The position numbers were made by a program, and so were the translations under genes. Below the pieces are notes generated by a model. That model saw only the letters and a list, made by a program, of their open reading frames with translations. It was not told the DNA's origin and did no database searches. Positions 18,035 to 26,995 of a stretch of DNA of 64,000 nucleotides are shown here, piece by piece. How positions within the stretch are numbered: position 1 is the first letter of the stretch; each line of letters starts with the position of its first letter. Source of the DNA: an uncultured Saprospiraceae bacterium (GTDB lineage: Bacteria; Bacteroidota; Bacteroidia; Chitinophagales; Saprospiraceae); assembly GCA_937959115.1 (NCBI GenBank), contig CALGAW010000022.1:1-64000 (forward strand), written 5' to 3'.

Positions 18035-19291
18035 TTAGTATCCGCGCATTAGGTATTCTACATTACCAATGATGACTTTTGAGACGTTGTGATCTTCGTC
18101 AGTAAATACAAGGATACTGTTTGGCTTTGCTGAATATTCCAGTAGATGACGGACATCTCTGTCGTTTGGATCTGGACTTGTTTTCATTTTCCAAGTTTTG
18201 ATTGGAAACTCATAGCGTTCTTCTTTGATTGTTGCTTCTGCTCCAGTGCCTTCCCAACGATTAAATCGAAGGACGATATAGTGCTTGTATTTTACTTTTG
18301 GCTCTTTTACTTTTTTCTTGTTTTTCTCTTCTTTCTTTTGTCTTGCTTCTTCTTCTGCTTCCTCTTCTTCTAGTTCAGCCAATTCATCATCATCGATGAG
18401 TTCTTCTTCTTCAACATCTATGAATTCCTCTTCGTCGTCTTCTTTTACTTTCTCTTTTTCCTTCTTTTTCTTTTTGGTGCGCTGTTTTTTAAGCATTCCT
18501 GCTAATGGGTCGTCCTCGTCAATAAAATCGTCTTCGTCATCTTCAATCTCTTCTTCCGTATCTGTTTCTTCACCGGTATCGGTCATGATAAAGTCCTCAT
18601 CACCTTCAAGTGTTTTTTCTTCAACTACCTCTTCCACTTTTTCCACTTCTTCTGCAGGCTTTTCTTTGACTGCTTTTATGATTGCTTCTTTCACAAATTC
18701 AATGTAAACACTATCGGCAGGAACGATTCTGTCTTGTTCTCGTTGTGAAACTCTTAAAAAAGGTAAGATTTTCTGATTCCAAATTGAGTCAGCATTTACC
18801 ACTCTCATTTCTTTACGATCGGTAAAGTATTTTTTATCTCCTTTTTTAGTTCTATCGTTGATTTGTTCCTGATAGAAAATCACTTCTGGTTTATCTTTAT
18901 TCTTTTTAAAGACCAAGGCATCAACATTTGATTTAGAATCAAGAATAAACTTAATGTGGCCTTGTTCTGTTGGGTTTCTAGCGTCCATCAACTTCATAAT
19001 GAAGCCGTATTTCGCAGAATTGATAGACACTGCGTTGTACATTCCTTCATACTCTCCTCCTGATATTCTAACACCTTGTGGGGTTATTGCAAAAATAACT
19101 TCTCCCGCATTTATCTCATCTTTATCGCCATCCGTATATTCCTTTTCGCTTGGAAGGAAGGTGTACCCAATTAAATCGTCAGGAGAGAAAAATTTACGAT
19201 CAGAAATGTAGCTGTACTGATATTTTTGCGCACTAACAGCAGAAAAAACGCCGATAAACAGTAGAACACAAAAGATTTTAATTGATTTCAT
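18035..19291 (-). CDS. Secreted protein with a long Glu/Asp/Lys-rich insert
   Basis: A signal peptide is clear (MKSIKIFCVLLFIGVFSAVSAQ, cleavage after SAQ near residue 22). Residues ~23-200 form a globular part (YSYISDRKFFSPDDLIGY, VRISGGEYEGMYNAVSI) and residues ~340-418 another (KHYIVLRFNRWEGTG, ILVFTDEDHNVSKVIIGNVEYL). Between them lies about 135 residues of almost only Glu, Asp and Lys, with acidic blocks broken by runs such as KKQRTKKKKKEKEK. No family or catalytic motif recognised. The insert is very likely disordered or a charged single helix; Ca2+ binding or ionic contact with surface polysaccharide are possibilities only. It is followed by prs on the same strand, with no sign of a functional link. 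Confidence 0.8.
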   Translation of the reverse strand: MKSIKIFCVLLFIGVFSAVSAQKYQYSYISDRKFFSPDDLIGYTFLPSEKEYTDGDKDEINAGEVIFAITPQGVRISGGEYEGMYNAVSINSAKYGFIMKLMDARNPTEQGHIKFILDSKSNVDALVFKKNKDKPEVIFYQEQINDRTKKGDKKYFTDRKEMRVVNADSIWNQKILPFLRVSQREQDRIVPADSVYIEFVKEAIIKAVKEKPAEEVEKVEEVVEEKTLEGDEDFIMTDTGEETDTEEEIEDDEDDFIDEDDPLAGMLKKQRTKKKKKEKEKVKEDDEEEFIDVEEEELIDDDELAELEEEEAEEEARQKKEEKNKKKVKEPKVKYKHYIVLRFNRWEGTGAEATIKEERYEFPIKTWKMKTSPDPNDRDVRHLLEYSAKPNSILVFTDEDHNVSKVIIGNVEYLMRGY

Positions 19292-19429
19292 ATTAATTAA
19301 CCTTAATTATTGATAGTTTGGTATACGATTTGACGTAGAATCTATACAGATTAGGTGAAATCAAAAAGCATTCCGATTTAATCAAAACCTAAATTAAGTA
19401 TTTGATTTGAAATAGAGGGGAAATTGTTC

Positions 19430-21670
19430 ATGAAAATCAGGTTGAAAAAAATATTTTATTCATTTCCAGTGCAATTGTTTATCCTGCATTTTAAGCATAA
19501 TCATTTGCTCCTTTTTTTCTGGTTTCTTTTGTGGGCAATGATTACAGGCTTTGTTGGAAGGATTTACGGAACAAAATACCTTTTTCTAAACCCCGAATAT
19601 CTAGGGGAAGTTAGTTTTTATAGTTTTTTCATTCTTGGAATTGCTTTTGGCGGATTTACTATGTCTTGGAACATGACCATCTATATTCTTCATAGTTATA
19701 GATTTCCTTTCCTAGCTTCACTCGGAAGACCTTTTTCTAAATTTTGTATCAACAATAGTATTTTACCGTTCATATTTCTAATTGCATATGTTGGTTGGAT
19801 TATTAATTTTCAATGGTACAATGAAGTTGCTCCTCTAGCCACTATTATTAGCTATTGTCTTGGCTTTGTTCTCGGAATATGTGCCCTATTGATTATTGTT
19901 GCACTGTATTTCCAGATCACGAACAAGGACATCGTGAATGTTTTAAAAAGTCCGAAAAAAGCGATCCCACAAAACCTACTCAGCCTTGCCGCACGCAAAA
20001 TGCAAAAAAGAGAAGAACAGCAACTCAGCTCTAGGGCATGGCCTGTTGAATATTTCATTACAGAATACGGAAAAGTAAGACCAACAAGAGGCGTAGAACA
20101 CTATTCTCCAGAAGTGCTTATGAAGGTGTTTAGACAAAATCATGATAATGCATTAGTGCTTCAAGTTGCAAGTGTTGTGGTTCTTATTTTGACGGGATTG
20201 ATGATCGAACACCCATATTTTCGAATACCAGCAGGGGCCAGCTCTATGATCTTTTTTGCACTCATTGTAAGTCTTTCCGGAGCAATAAGCTATTGGTTTG
20301 GTGCATGGCGAATGTTTATTTTTGTTGGGATGATGATCTTACTAAACCTTGTCACTGGAAATCAAGGATTGATGAATGAGAACACCGCCTACGGATTAGA
20401 CTACAACAAGCTCACACCATACACCTATCAGCACTTAGATAGCATTCACTCTAAAGATCAAGTAGAAAGTGACATTGACTCGACCTTACAGATTTTAAAC
20501 ACCTGGCGGTCAAAATTTGGGCGTGGACGGTTGATGCGTAAGCCCAAAATGGTGCTTATTACTACCAGTGGTGGTGGCTTGAGGCAGGCAGTGTGGACGA
20601 TGCAAGCCATGCAAACAGCCGATTCTCTGCTAAACGGTAAGCTATTCAAAAATACTGTCCTAATCTCTGGAGCTTCTGGCGGAATGCTTGGTGCTGCTTG
20701 TATGCGGGACCTAAAACTCAATGAAGTCCTAGGCGATACTGTAAATATTTATAACAGATCTCATGTCGAAAACCTAGCAAAGGATTTACTCAATCCGCTT
20801 ATTTTTACAAGTATTTCCAATGATATTTTTCTTCCCTTAATGAAATTTGAAAAAAATGGACACAAGTACAAAAAAGATAGAGGATATATCTTTGAAAAAC
20901 AGTTTGTTGAAAACAACAATGGCCTAGTTGCAAGAGATCTAATCGAATACAAACTACCAGAAAAGCAGGCACAGATTCCTCTCTTGTTTGCAACACCAGT
21001 CATTATCAATGATGCAAGGCGACTTGTCATTTCTCCACAGGGAGTTTCTTATATGGCGAATGCAAACATCTCAAAGCAAACAAGTGGAATCACTGAAATT
21101 GATGCGATTGATTTCGGATTGCTCTTTAAAGACCAAGATCCTTACCAGATGTCAATCATGTCGGCACTGAGGATGAATTGCACCTACCCATACATTCTAC
21201 CCAACGTATTCCTGCCTACAGAGCCCCCAATTCAAGTAATGGATGCTGGATGGAGGGATAACTTTGGCACAGAGTCTGTCATTCGGTTTGCAAACGTATT
21301 TAGCGAATGGATCAAGAAGAATACAAGTGGAGTCATCATCCTACAAATCAGAGGAACAGACAAAGTTGACAAAATGGATGATGTTTATAAAACTGGAATC
21401 CTTGATCGCATATTAAACCCAATAAACGTAGCAGGATTAAATGTTACTTTACAGGATTATCAACAAGATCACACCGTAGATTATCTGTCAAAGATACTTG
21501 AACCGAGAAAAACAGAATTAATCCGACTGACCTACCGTCCAAGCAAAACAAATCAGAGAGCATCAATGTCCTGGCACTTAACCACTAGGGAAAAAATCGA
21601 TATTTTAAATGCAATCTATCAAGAAGACAATCAAAAAAGCTTGAGAAAATTACAAGAACTAATACGGTAG
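19430..21670 (+). CDS. Membrane-anchored patatin-like phospholipase
   Basis: The protein has 746 residues from ATG 19430; an AGAGGGG sequence 7 bases upstream, rare here, supports this start over the TTG two codons earlier. The first ~310 residues hold about seven hydrophobic helices in two groups (to ~155 and ~240-310). The C-terminal ~390 residues carry patatin motifs: oxyanion loop TTSGGGLRQAVW near 385, the nucleophile elbow SGASGGMLGA near 415 (G-x-S-G-G) and the catalytic Asp in VMDAGWRDNFG near 605. Patatins are Ser-Asp acyl hydrolases acting on phospholipids or other esters. The membrane part suggests action at the inner membrane; substrate unknown. It stands alone, divergent from the gene at 18035-19291. 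Confidence 0.85.
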   Translation: MKIRLKKIFYSFPVQLFILHFKHNHLLLFFWFLLWAMITGFVGRIYGTKYLFLNPEYLGEVSFYSFFILGIAFGGFTMSWNMTIYILHSYRFPFLASLGRPFSKFCINNSILPFIFLIAYVGWIINFQWYNEVAPLATIISYCLGFVLGICALLIIVALYFQITNKDIVNVLKSPKKAIPQNLLSLAARKMQKREEQQLSSRAWPVEYFITEYGKVRPTRGVEHYSPEVLMKVFRQNHDNALVLQVASVVVLILTGLMIEHPYFRIPAGASSMIFFALIVSLSGAISYWFGAWRMFIFVGMMILLNLVTGNQGLMNENTAYGLDYNKLTPYTYQHLDSIHSKDQVESDIDSTLQILNTWRSKFGRGRLMRKPKMVLITTSGGGLRQAVWTMQAMQTADSLLNGKLFKNTVLISGASGGMLGAACMRDLKLNEVLGDTVNIYNRSHVENLAKDLLNPLIFTSISNDIFLPLMKFEKNGHKYKKDRGYIFEKQFVENNNGLVARDLIEYKLPEKQAQIPLLFATPVIINDARRLVISPQGVSYMANANISKQTSGITEIDAIDFGLLFKDQDPYQMSIMSALRMNCTYPYILPNVFLPTEPPIQVMDAGWRDNFGTESVIRFANVFSEWIKKNTSGVIILQIRGTDKVDKMDDVYKTGILDRILNPINVAGLNVTLQDYQQDHTVDYLSKILEPRKTELIRLTYRPSKTNQRASMSWHLTTREKIDILNAIYQEDNQKSLRKLQELIR

Positions 21671-21731
21671 GAAATAATTTTTAAGGGCTATTGTATAATT
21701 AATTATGTTTAGGCTTTTTCAATTCGGGAAC

Positions 21732-21753
21732 TCCTTGCAGTAATGCTTTAATC
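21732..21753 (+). repeat. Copy C (diverged) of the ~22-base intergenic element
   Basis: TCCTTGCAG...GCTTTAATC, 61 bases after the patatin-like gene stop and in its sense. About 15 of 21 bases match copies A/B; the changed bases keep a short hairpin (GCA/TGC in place of GTA/TAC). Confidence 0.4.
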
Positions 21754-21960
21754 AAAACTGGCTAATCAATTGTTTTTAAGACGGGTAGATCGTTTTGTGG
21801 TTGAGCCATAACGCTAGCAGTGTTCAATCTCGGTCTCTGGGTCAACCAATAGTTCTATTATTGTGATAATTTTCAAGCGCTAAAAGTGCAAAGCCTATTA
21901 CCCTAGGTTAAGGGAACATTTGAAACCAAAGCGCTGCAATTTGCGAGAGCATTATATCGG

Positions 21961-23655
21961 TTAATACTTCGAATCATCAACTCTATCCAAATGAGATTCT
22001 ATTTCAGCAACAATATCCTGTACGACGCCTTCCTCGAAAGGAGAACGTAGGTTAGCTGTTTTTACTAAATTCAAGAACGACTGACTTCCTCCTTGCTTAC
22101 AAAGCCGTAGATAGTCATCCCAAGCTCCTTTGTGGTCTTGCTTGTTCTTAATCCAGAACTGGAATGCGCAGATTAAAGCAAGAGTGTAGTCAATGTAATA
22201 AAACGGTTTGCCGAATATGTGTCGTTGACGTTGCCAAAATCCACCTTCTTCTAGAAACGAATTGCCATCGTAGTCACGATCTGGTAGGTATTTCCGCTCT
22301 ATTTCCCTCCAGGCAGCGTTGCGCTCCTTGTTGCTCGCATTCGGGTGTTCATATACAAAATGCTGAAACTCGTCAACCGCAACACCATAAGGCAAAAATA
22401 GGATCGAATTGCTAAGGTGGGCAAACTTATACTTGTCTGTATCTTCCTTAAAGAATGTGTGCATCCATGGCCAAGTAAAAAACTCCATACTCATTGAGTG
22501 AATTTCACAAGCCTCAAACGTTGGCCATAAATACTCTTTAATTTCAAACTGCTTGCTGGAATAGGCTTGGAATGCATGTCCTGCCTCATGTGTCAACACA
22601 TCAATATCACCACTTGTGCCATTAAAGTTAGAAAAAATGAAAGGTGATTTTTGATTTTCGATGAACGAACAATAACCTCCAGGAGCTTTGCCTTCCTTAG
22701 ATTCTAGGTCAACAAGGTTGTTGTCCAACATGTAGTCTATAAACTCCTTGGTTTCTTCTGATAGTTCAGAGTACATTTTTCTTGCTTGCTCCATTATCCA
22801 CTTTGATGGGCCTTGTGGTTTGGGGTTTCCTGTGTCAAACTCGAAGTTTTCATCATAGTATTTAAGCTTGGACAGTCCCAATCTACGAGCTTGCCGTCTT
22901 CTGAGTTTTGAAGCGATCGGTACAACATACTTTAGGACTTGCGCTCTAAAATTTGCTACCATTTTTGCATCATAGTCTGAGCGCAGCATTCTAGCATAGC
23001 CAACTTCTACAAAATTCTTATAGCCAAGTTTCTGAGCAATTTCATGTCGTAATTTGACTAATTTATCGAAGATGCTTTCTATCTCGTTCGCATTTTCATG
23101 ATAAAACTTCCATTTTGTCTCACTAGCAAGCTTTCTGGTTTCACGCTCTCTAACGATTTCAAATGGCTGAATTGATGAAAGATTGTATTCTGCTCCATCA
23201 AAGTGAATCTTTGCAGAAGCCTTTAGTTTAGTGTATTTACTTCTCAATAAATTTTCCTTCTGTAAGTCATCAAGGATTTCTGGACTAATAATTTTACAAG
23301 ACAGCTCTGCAATCGTGAACAACTGTTCGCCCAAATGTTTTTTTAGTTGATCCTTAAAAGGTGAATTCACTAATTCTTGATAGAAACTTGCTACAAGATC
23401 TTCAACAAGAGGCAGATTCTCATCATAAAAATTATTCTCCTCTTCGTAAAACTTGTTTGTTGTATCAATCGTATGCCTTATATAACATAACTGATACATA
23501 GAATCAAATTCTGTTCTCAGGGCTTGAATTTTTTGAAGCGTTTTATTCTGTCCTTCAAAACTTGTTTCACTTCTAAACTGCTCTAGCAATTTTGAAAAAT
23601 TGACCTTTAGGTCATCAATAGACGGCCTTTGATACTGGTAATCATTAAATTTCAT
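21961..23655 (-). CDS. M3 family oligoendopeptidase (PepF-like)
   Basis: A 564-residue zinc metallopeptidase. The HEAGH motif (LTHEAGHAFQAYSS, near residue 355) gives two zinc-ligand His and the catalytic Glu; the third ligand is the Glu in EACEIHSMSMEFF about 28 residues on. The N-terminal ~200 residues are helical (oligoendopeptidase lobe) and the C-terminus has the usual RQRHIFGKPFYYIDYTLA. There is no signal peptide, so it acts in the cytoplasm on short peptides. The gene stands alone with gaps of 290 and 213 bases on each side. It starts at ATG 23655 (MKFNDYQYQRPS). Confidence 0.93.
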   Translation of the reverse strand: MKFNDYQYQRPSIDDLKVNFSKLLEQFRSETSFEGQNKTLQKIQALRTEFDSMYQLCYIRHTIDTTNKFYEEENNFYDENLPLVEDLVASFYQELVNSPFKDQLKKHLGEQLFTIAELSCKIISPEILDDLQKENLLRSKYTKLKASAKIHFDGAEYNLSSIQPFEIVRERETRKLASETKWKFYHENANEIESIFDKLVKLRHEIAQKLGYKNFVEVGYARMLRSDYDAKMVANFRAQVLKYVVPIASKLRRRQARRLGLSKLKYYDENFEFDTGNPKPQGPSKWIMEQARKMYSELSEETKEFIDYMLDNNLVDLESKEGKAPGGYCSFIENQKSPFIFSNFNGTSGDIDVLTHEAGHAFQAYSSKQFEIKEYLWPTFEACEIHSMSMEFFTWPWMHTFFKEDTDKYKFAHLSNSILFLPYGVAVDEFQHFVYEHPNASNKERNAAWREIERKYLPDRDYDGNSFLEEGGFWQRQRHIFGKPFYYIDYTLALICAFQFWIKNKQDHKGAWDDYLRLCKQGGSQSFLNLVKTANLRSPFEEGVVQDIVAEIESHLDRVDDSKY

Positions 23656-23828
23656 GACAATGCACTTTATAACTTAAACTCGACTAAATTGGTTTCGGAC
23701 AAACCTTTGTACTAAATTTCGTCTCTAAAGTTAAACATACAATATAGGGTTTATGTTACATTCATTATACAAAAATTCTGATAATGTTTTAATTTTGAAT
23801 TTATCCAAATTATCATCTATTCTTCAGA

Positions 23829-23862
23829 TTTGCAGTACAAGTTTCGATTTTGATTAAATTTG
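23829..23862 (+). promoter_or_regulatory. Promoter of the membrane hydrolase gene, probably leaderless
   Basis: TTTG at 23829-23832 and TAAATTTG at 23855-23862 are 22 bases apart. The start codon at 23869 lies only six bases after the -7 element, so transcription would begin at or near the ATG. Confidence 0.6.
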
Positions 23863-23868
23863 CGTTGA

Positions 23869-25092
23869 ATGGATTCAATTACACAAATAGCTCTAGGAGC
23901 AGCAGTTGGAGAAGTAGTACTTGGGAAAAAAGTAGGGAATCGAGCAATGCTTTGGGGAGCAGTAGCGGGTACAATACCGGATCTCGACATTCTCACGGAG
24001 TTTTTTATGAGCCAAATCAATGCCTTGATTGCGCATCGGCACATCACACACGCACTTGTGTTCCCCGTTATTATGTCACCAATTTTTGGGTGGTTTGTCT
24101 TTAAGTTTTACAAGGGAGATTTTGACAGAAACCCCGTCTACAAAGGACTGATTACAGCAATTGGTGTTCTGATTGCAGGCGCCATTCTTTATTTATTAGG
24201 ACTTGGTCTCTATAGAAATGGCGGTATTTTGCCCTTTCCTCTTGTCATAGGACTTTCGATTGTGTCATTCATTGCTTACCGAATACGCAACTACTGGAAA
24301 ACAGACTTTAGTCGCCTAGGTTCCACAGCTACACATAGGGACTGGGGGTGGCTGTTTTTCTGGGGACTGTTTACCCACCCGCTGCTTGACTGCTTTACGA
24401 GTTACGGTACACAGATCTTCCAACCGTTTTCTGATTACAGAGTTGCGTTTAGCACGATTTCAGTGGCTGACCCAGCTTACACAATACCGTTTTTGGCATG
24501 TGTTATTATTTCTGGATATCTTACTAGGGGCGCCCGAGTTAGGTCTATTGTCAATTGGGTTGGGATCACGTTTAGCTGCTTGTATCTAGTGTTTACGATT
24601 CGCAATAAATATATGATAACTCAGATATTTGAAGACACGCTCACCAAAAATCACCTTTCATTTGACAGAACCTTTGTTTCTCCTACAATTTTAAATAACA
24701 TTCTATGGCAAGGAGTTGCGGAGACCGATGATATGTTTTATTATGGATTATACTCTTTAAATGATTCAAAACAAGAGATTGTCATTGATAGTTTGTACAA
24801 ACATCCTAATCGTAGGGAAAGACTAAGTCAATATCACGACTATCATACACTACGCTGGTTTTCAAACGACTATTTTACAATTGATTCTGTTTCACCAGGT
24901 AAATTCAAAATGAATGATCTTCGATTTGGCATCATTGGAAATCTAGAAGCTCCGAGAGATACCAGCACGTATGTTTTCCAGTTTCATGTGACTGAAGTGA
25001 AAGATGGTATTGAGGTTATTAGCTACAGAAACACAGATCGGGACATAAGTGTCGACCTAAAAAAGCTATGGAACCGAATAAAAGGTGAATAG
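23869..25092 (+). CDS. Membrane-bound metal-dependent hydrolase (YdjM/DUF457 family)
   Basis: A 407-residue protein whose first ~260 residues match the YdjM / LexA-binding inner-membrane hydrolase family: MDSITQIALGAAVGE, the Asp pair in GTIPDLDIL, and HRHITHAL (H-R-x-x-T-H), which are the presumed metal ligands, followed by four or five hydrophobic helices and a later Asp/Cys segment HPLLDCFTSYGTQ. The C-terminal ~140 residues are soluble (DETDDMFYYGLYSLNDS, HDYHTLRWFSNDYF) and lie outside the membrane. True substrates of this family are not known. It converges on the aminotransferase gene on the other strand. Confidence 0.85.
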   Translation: MDSITQIALGAAVGEVVLGKKVGNRAMLWGAVAGTIPDLDILTEFFMSQINALIAHRHITHALVFPVIMSPIFGWFVFKFYKGDFDRNPVYKGLITAIGVLIAGAILYLLGLGLYRNGGILPFPLVIGLSIVSFIAYRIRNYWKTDFSRLGSTATHRDWGWLFFWGLFTHPLLDCFTSYGTQIFQPFSDYRVAFSTISVADPAYTIPFLACVIISGYLTRGARVRSIVNWVGITFSCLYLVFTIRNKYMITQIFEDTLTKNHLSFDRTFVSPTILNNILWQGVAETDDMFYYGLYSLNDSKQEIVIDSLYKHPNRRERLSQYHDYHTLRWFSNDYFTIDSVSPGKFKMNDLRFGIIGNLEAPRDTSTYVFQFHVTEVKDGIEVISYRNTDRDISVDLKKLWNRIKGE

Positions 25093-25137
25093 TTGTTTTT
25101 TAATTAAACTGTTAATAAACAATAATTTAGATTGGAA

Positions 25138-25160
25138 CACTTAAAGTGTTATTACAAGGA
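25138..25160 (-). repeat. Copy D of the ~22-base intergenic element
   Basis: Plus-strand CACTTAAAG...TTACAAGGA. On the minus strand it begins TCCTTGTAAT and lies about 155 bases behind the aminotransferase stop. It is closest to copy E at 41847-41869. Confidence 0.5.
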
Positions 25161-25313
25161 ATATGCTTCAAGTAAATTTCGTGCGGAGTTTTCTACTTCC
25201 ACTGCTTACGAAACGGGCCTACGGAAGGCAGGCTCAAATGATTCCTTGTGATCATCAGCACGTTGGTGTTAAAAAGCATCAATTTTAAGTGTAAAGCCGC
25301 AACAAACAATCAA

Positions 25314-26525
25314 CTAGATCAATCCGATTTTTCGACCAACTTTTTTGTAGGTATCAATTACAAAATCTAAGTGATTGTCATTGTGTGATGCCATGAAACT
25401 GTTTCTCATCATTGCTTTTCCTGGCGGAGTTGCTGGAGAGATGAAGACATTCACAAAAATACCCGCGTCAAACAAACCTTTCCATAACATGAATGCTTGC
25501 TCGTCATCTCCAATAATAACAGGAACGATAGCCGTTTCACCATCAATAACATTAAAGCCTAAATCAAGTAGCCCGCTTCGTACTTTTTGTGCGTTGCTAG
25601 CAAGCTTAGTCACTAGTTCAGGTTGATCTTCTAAAATATCTAGTGCTGCAAGTGCTGCCGCAACAGACGCAGGAGTAGGAGATGCTGCAAAGATCAGTGC
25701 TTTTGAATGATGCTTTAGGTAATTCATTACCCGCTCGTCACCTGCAACAAAACCGCCAATCGATGCCAATGTCTTACTAAACGTGCAGATAATCAAATCT
25801 ACGTCATCCTTTAAGCCAAATTTGCTTGATGTGCCTCTTCCGCCTTCACCAATAACACCAAAGGCGTGCGCATCATCTACTATAATTTGAGCATTATACT
25901 TTTGAGCTAGTTCTGAGATTTTGTCTAAATGAGCGATGTTTCCAAATGTACTGAATACACCATCAGTGACAATTAGTTTACCGCCACCATCGATTTGCTT
26001 TAATCGTCTTTCTAGGTCTTCAACATCATTGTGTTTGTACCGAACCACATTAGCATTCATTCCGCCCTTGGCTATAAGATTGCCTGTGACGATGCTTGCA
26101 TGATTGTCCTTATCGGAAAGGACACTATCCCCACGACCGACCAATGGTTGTATAACACCCTGTCCTGTCATATATCCAGTTGTAAACAGCAAGGCAGACT
26201 CTTTACCGACAAACTTTGCAAGACGGTTTTCGAGTTCAATATGCATGTCGATGGTCCCAGTCAAGTATCGTGATCCTGAGCAGCTAGAGCCAAACTTATT
26301 TAGAGCTTTTATTGTTGCCTCTTTAACTTTTGGGTGGGTTGTTAAGCCAAGATAATTGTTTGAGCCAGCCATTACGATCTCTCTTCCTTCCATATAAACA
26401 ACGGGCCCTTCACTTCCCTCAATTGGAGTAAACCAAGGATATATCCCTCTTGCTTTTACCTCATCAGCTCTAGTGAAGGCATGGCATTTTTTAAATAAAA
26501 GCTTTTCCTGTACAGAATTACGCAT
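25314..26525 (-). CDS. Alpha-oxoamine synthase, probable serine palmitoyltransferase
   Basis: A PLP enzyme of 403 residues in the family that joins an amino acid to an acyl-CoA with loss of CO2. Seen: GSNNYLGLTTHPKV near residue 53, GSRYLTGT near 85, DDAHAFGVIGEGGRG near 215 and the PLP Lys in TFSKTLASIGGF near residue 251. The N-terminal RADEVKARGIYPWFTPIEG matches Bacteroidota serine palmitoyltransferases, which make 3-ketodihydrosphingosine for sphingolipids; glycine C-acetyltransferase (kbl) and 8-amino-7-oxononanoate synthase are the alternatives and lack this segment in my memory. No biotin or threonine-degradation gene is adjacent, mildly favouring the sphingolipid role. Cytosolic. Confidence 0.78.
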   Translation of the reverse strand: MRNSVQEKLLFKKCHAFTRADEVKARGIYPWFTPIEGSEGPVVYMEGREIVMAGSNNYLGLTTHPKVKEATIKALNKFGSSCSGSRYLTGTIDMHIELENRLAKFVGKESALLFTTGYMTGQGVIQPLVGRGDSVLSDKDNHASIVTGNLIAKGGMNANVVRYKHNDVEDLERRLKQIDGGGKLIVTDGVFSTFGNIAHLDKISELAQKYNAQIIVDDAHAFGVIGEGGRGTSSKFGLKDDVDLIICTFSKTLASIGGFVAGDERVMNYLKHHSKALIFAASPTPASVAAALAALDILEDQPELVTKLASNAQKVRSGLLDLGFNVIDGETAIVPVIIGDDEQAFMLWKGLFDAGIFVNVFISPATPPGKAMMRNSFMASHNDNHLDFVIDTYKKVGRKIGLI

Positions 26526-26995
26526 TTTGGATTTTTTTAATTCTATTCTATTTAAATATAATCTGGGAGGATTATTTGGGTAATATGAATGTTTTTAAAA
26601 CCTCTTAAATTATTTTCAAGTCTTGTTCCTGACTGCAAATATAATACCCTTTTCAAAAACAAAAAACCTCCTTGATTATAAAACGAGAGAGATCTAACTT
26701 TTTTGACTATTGTGAGATTGCTTATTCACCATTTAATGTGCAAAAATAGGACTTATTCCTAGATAAAATAATGTCGATTCTATCAGTAGGTAAATTTGTA
26801 TTAAAATTCTAATATTTTTAATTGTTCTCATTCTGATAATAGTTAACAATAACTTAATACTAATTTGGTTGATTTTACTTAAAGGTTCCATTAAATTTGG
26901 CTGATTTTAAGCTTTTTACAAAGGCATCAAATTATTTCGGAAATAGCGTTTTGATTATAAGCAAATAACACTATTTTTGAACAAAATTGGAAGAT
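26526..26995. other. Divergent intergenic region, 470 bases
   Basis: The region lies between two genes reading apart. Near the left end the minus strand has TATATTTA about 40 bases before the aminotransferase start (one base off the -7 consensus). The right end holds the promoter at 26950-26979. The middle is AT-rich and shows no gene or strong hairpin that I can see. Confidence 0.5.
26950..26979 (+). promoter_or_regulatory. Promoter of the Na/Pi transporter gene
   Basis: TTTG at 26950-26953 and TATTTTTG at 26972-26979 are 18 bases apart. Transcription should start near 26986, which rules out the in-frame TTG at 26987 and supports ATG 26996. Confidence 0.6.

Noticed and set aside
18285-18707. 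Ser-rich 140-residue plus-strand open frame
   Set aside because: It is the complement of the Glu/Asp/Lys-rich coding stretch (GAA/GAT codons read as TTC/ATC/TCT); no start signal and no promoter.
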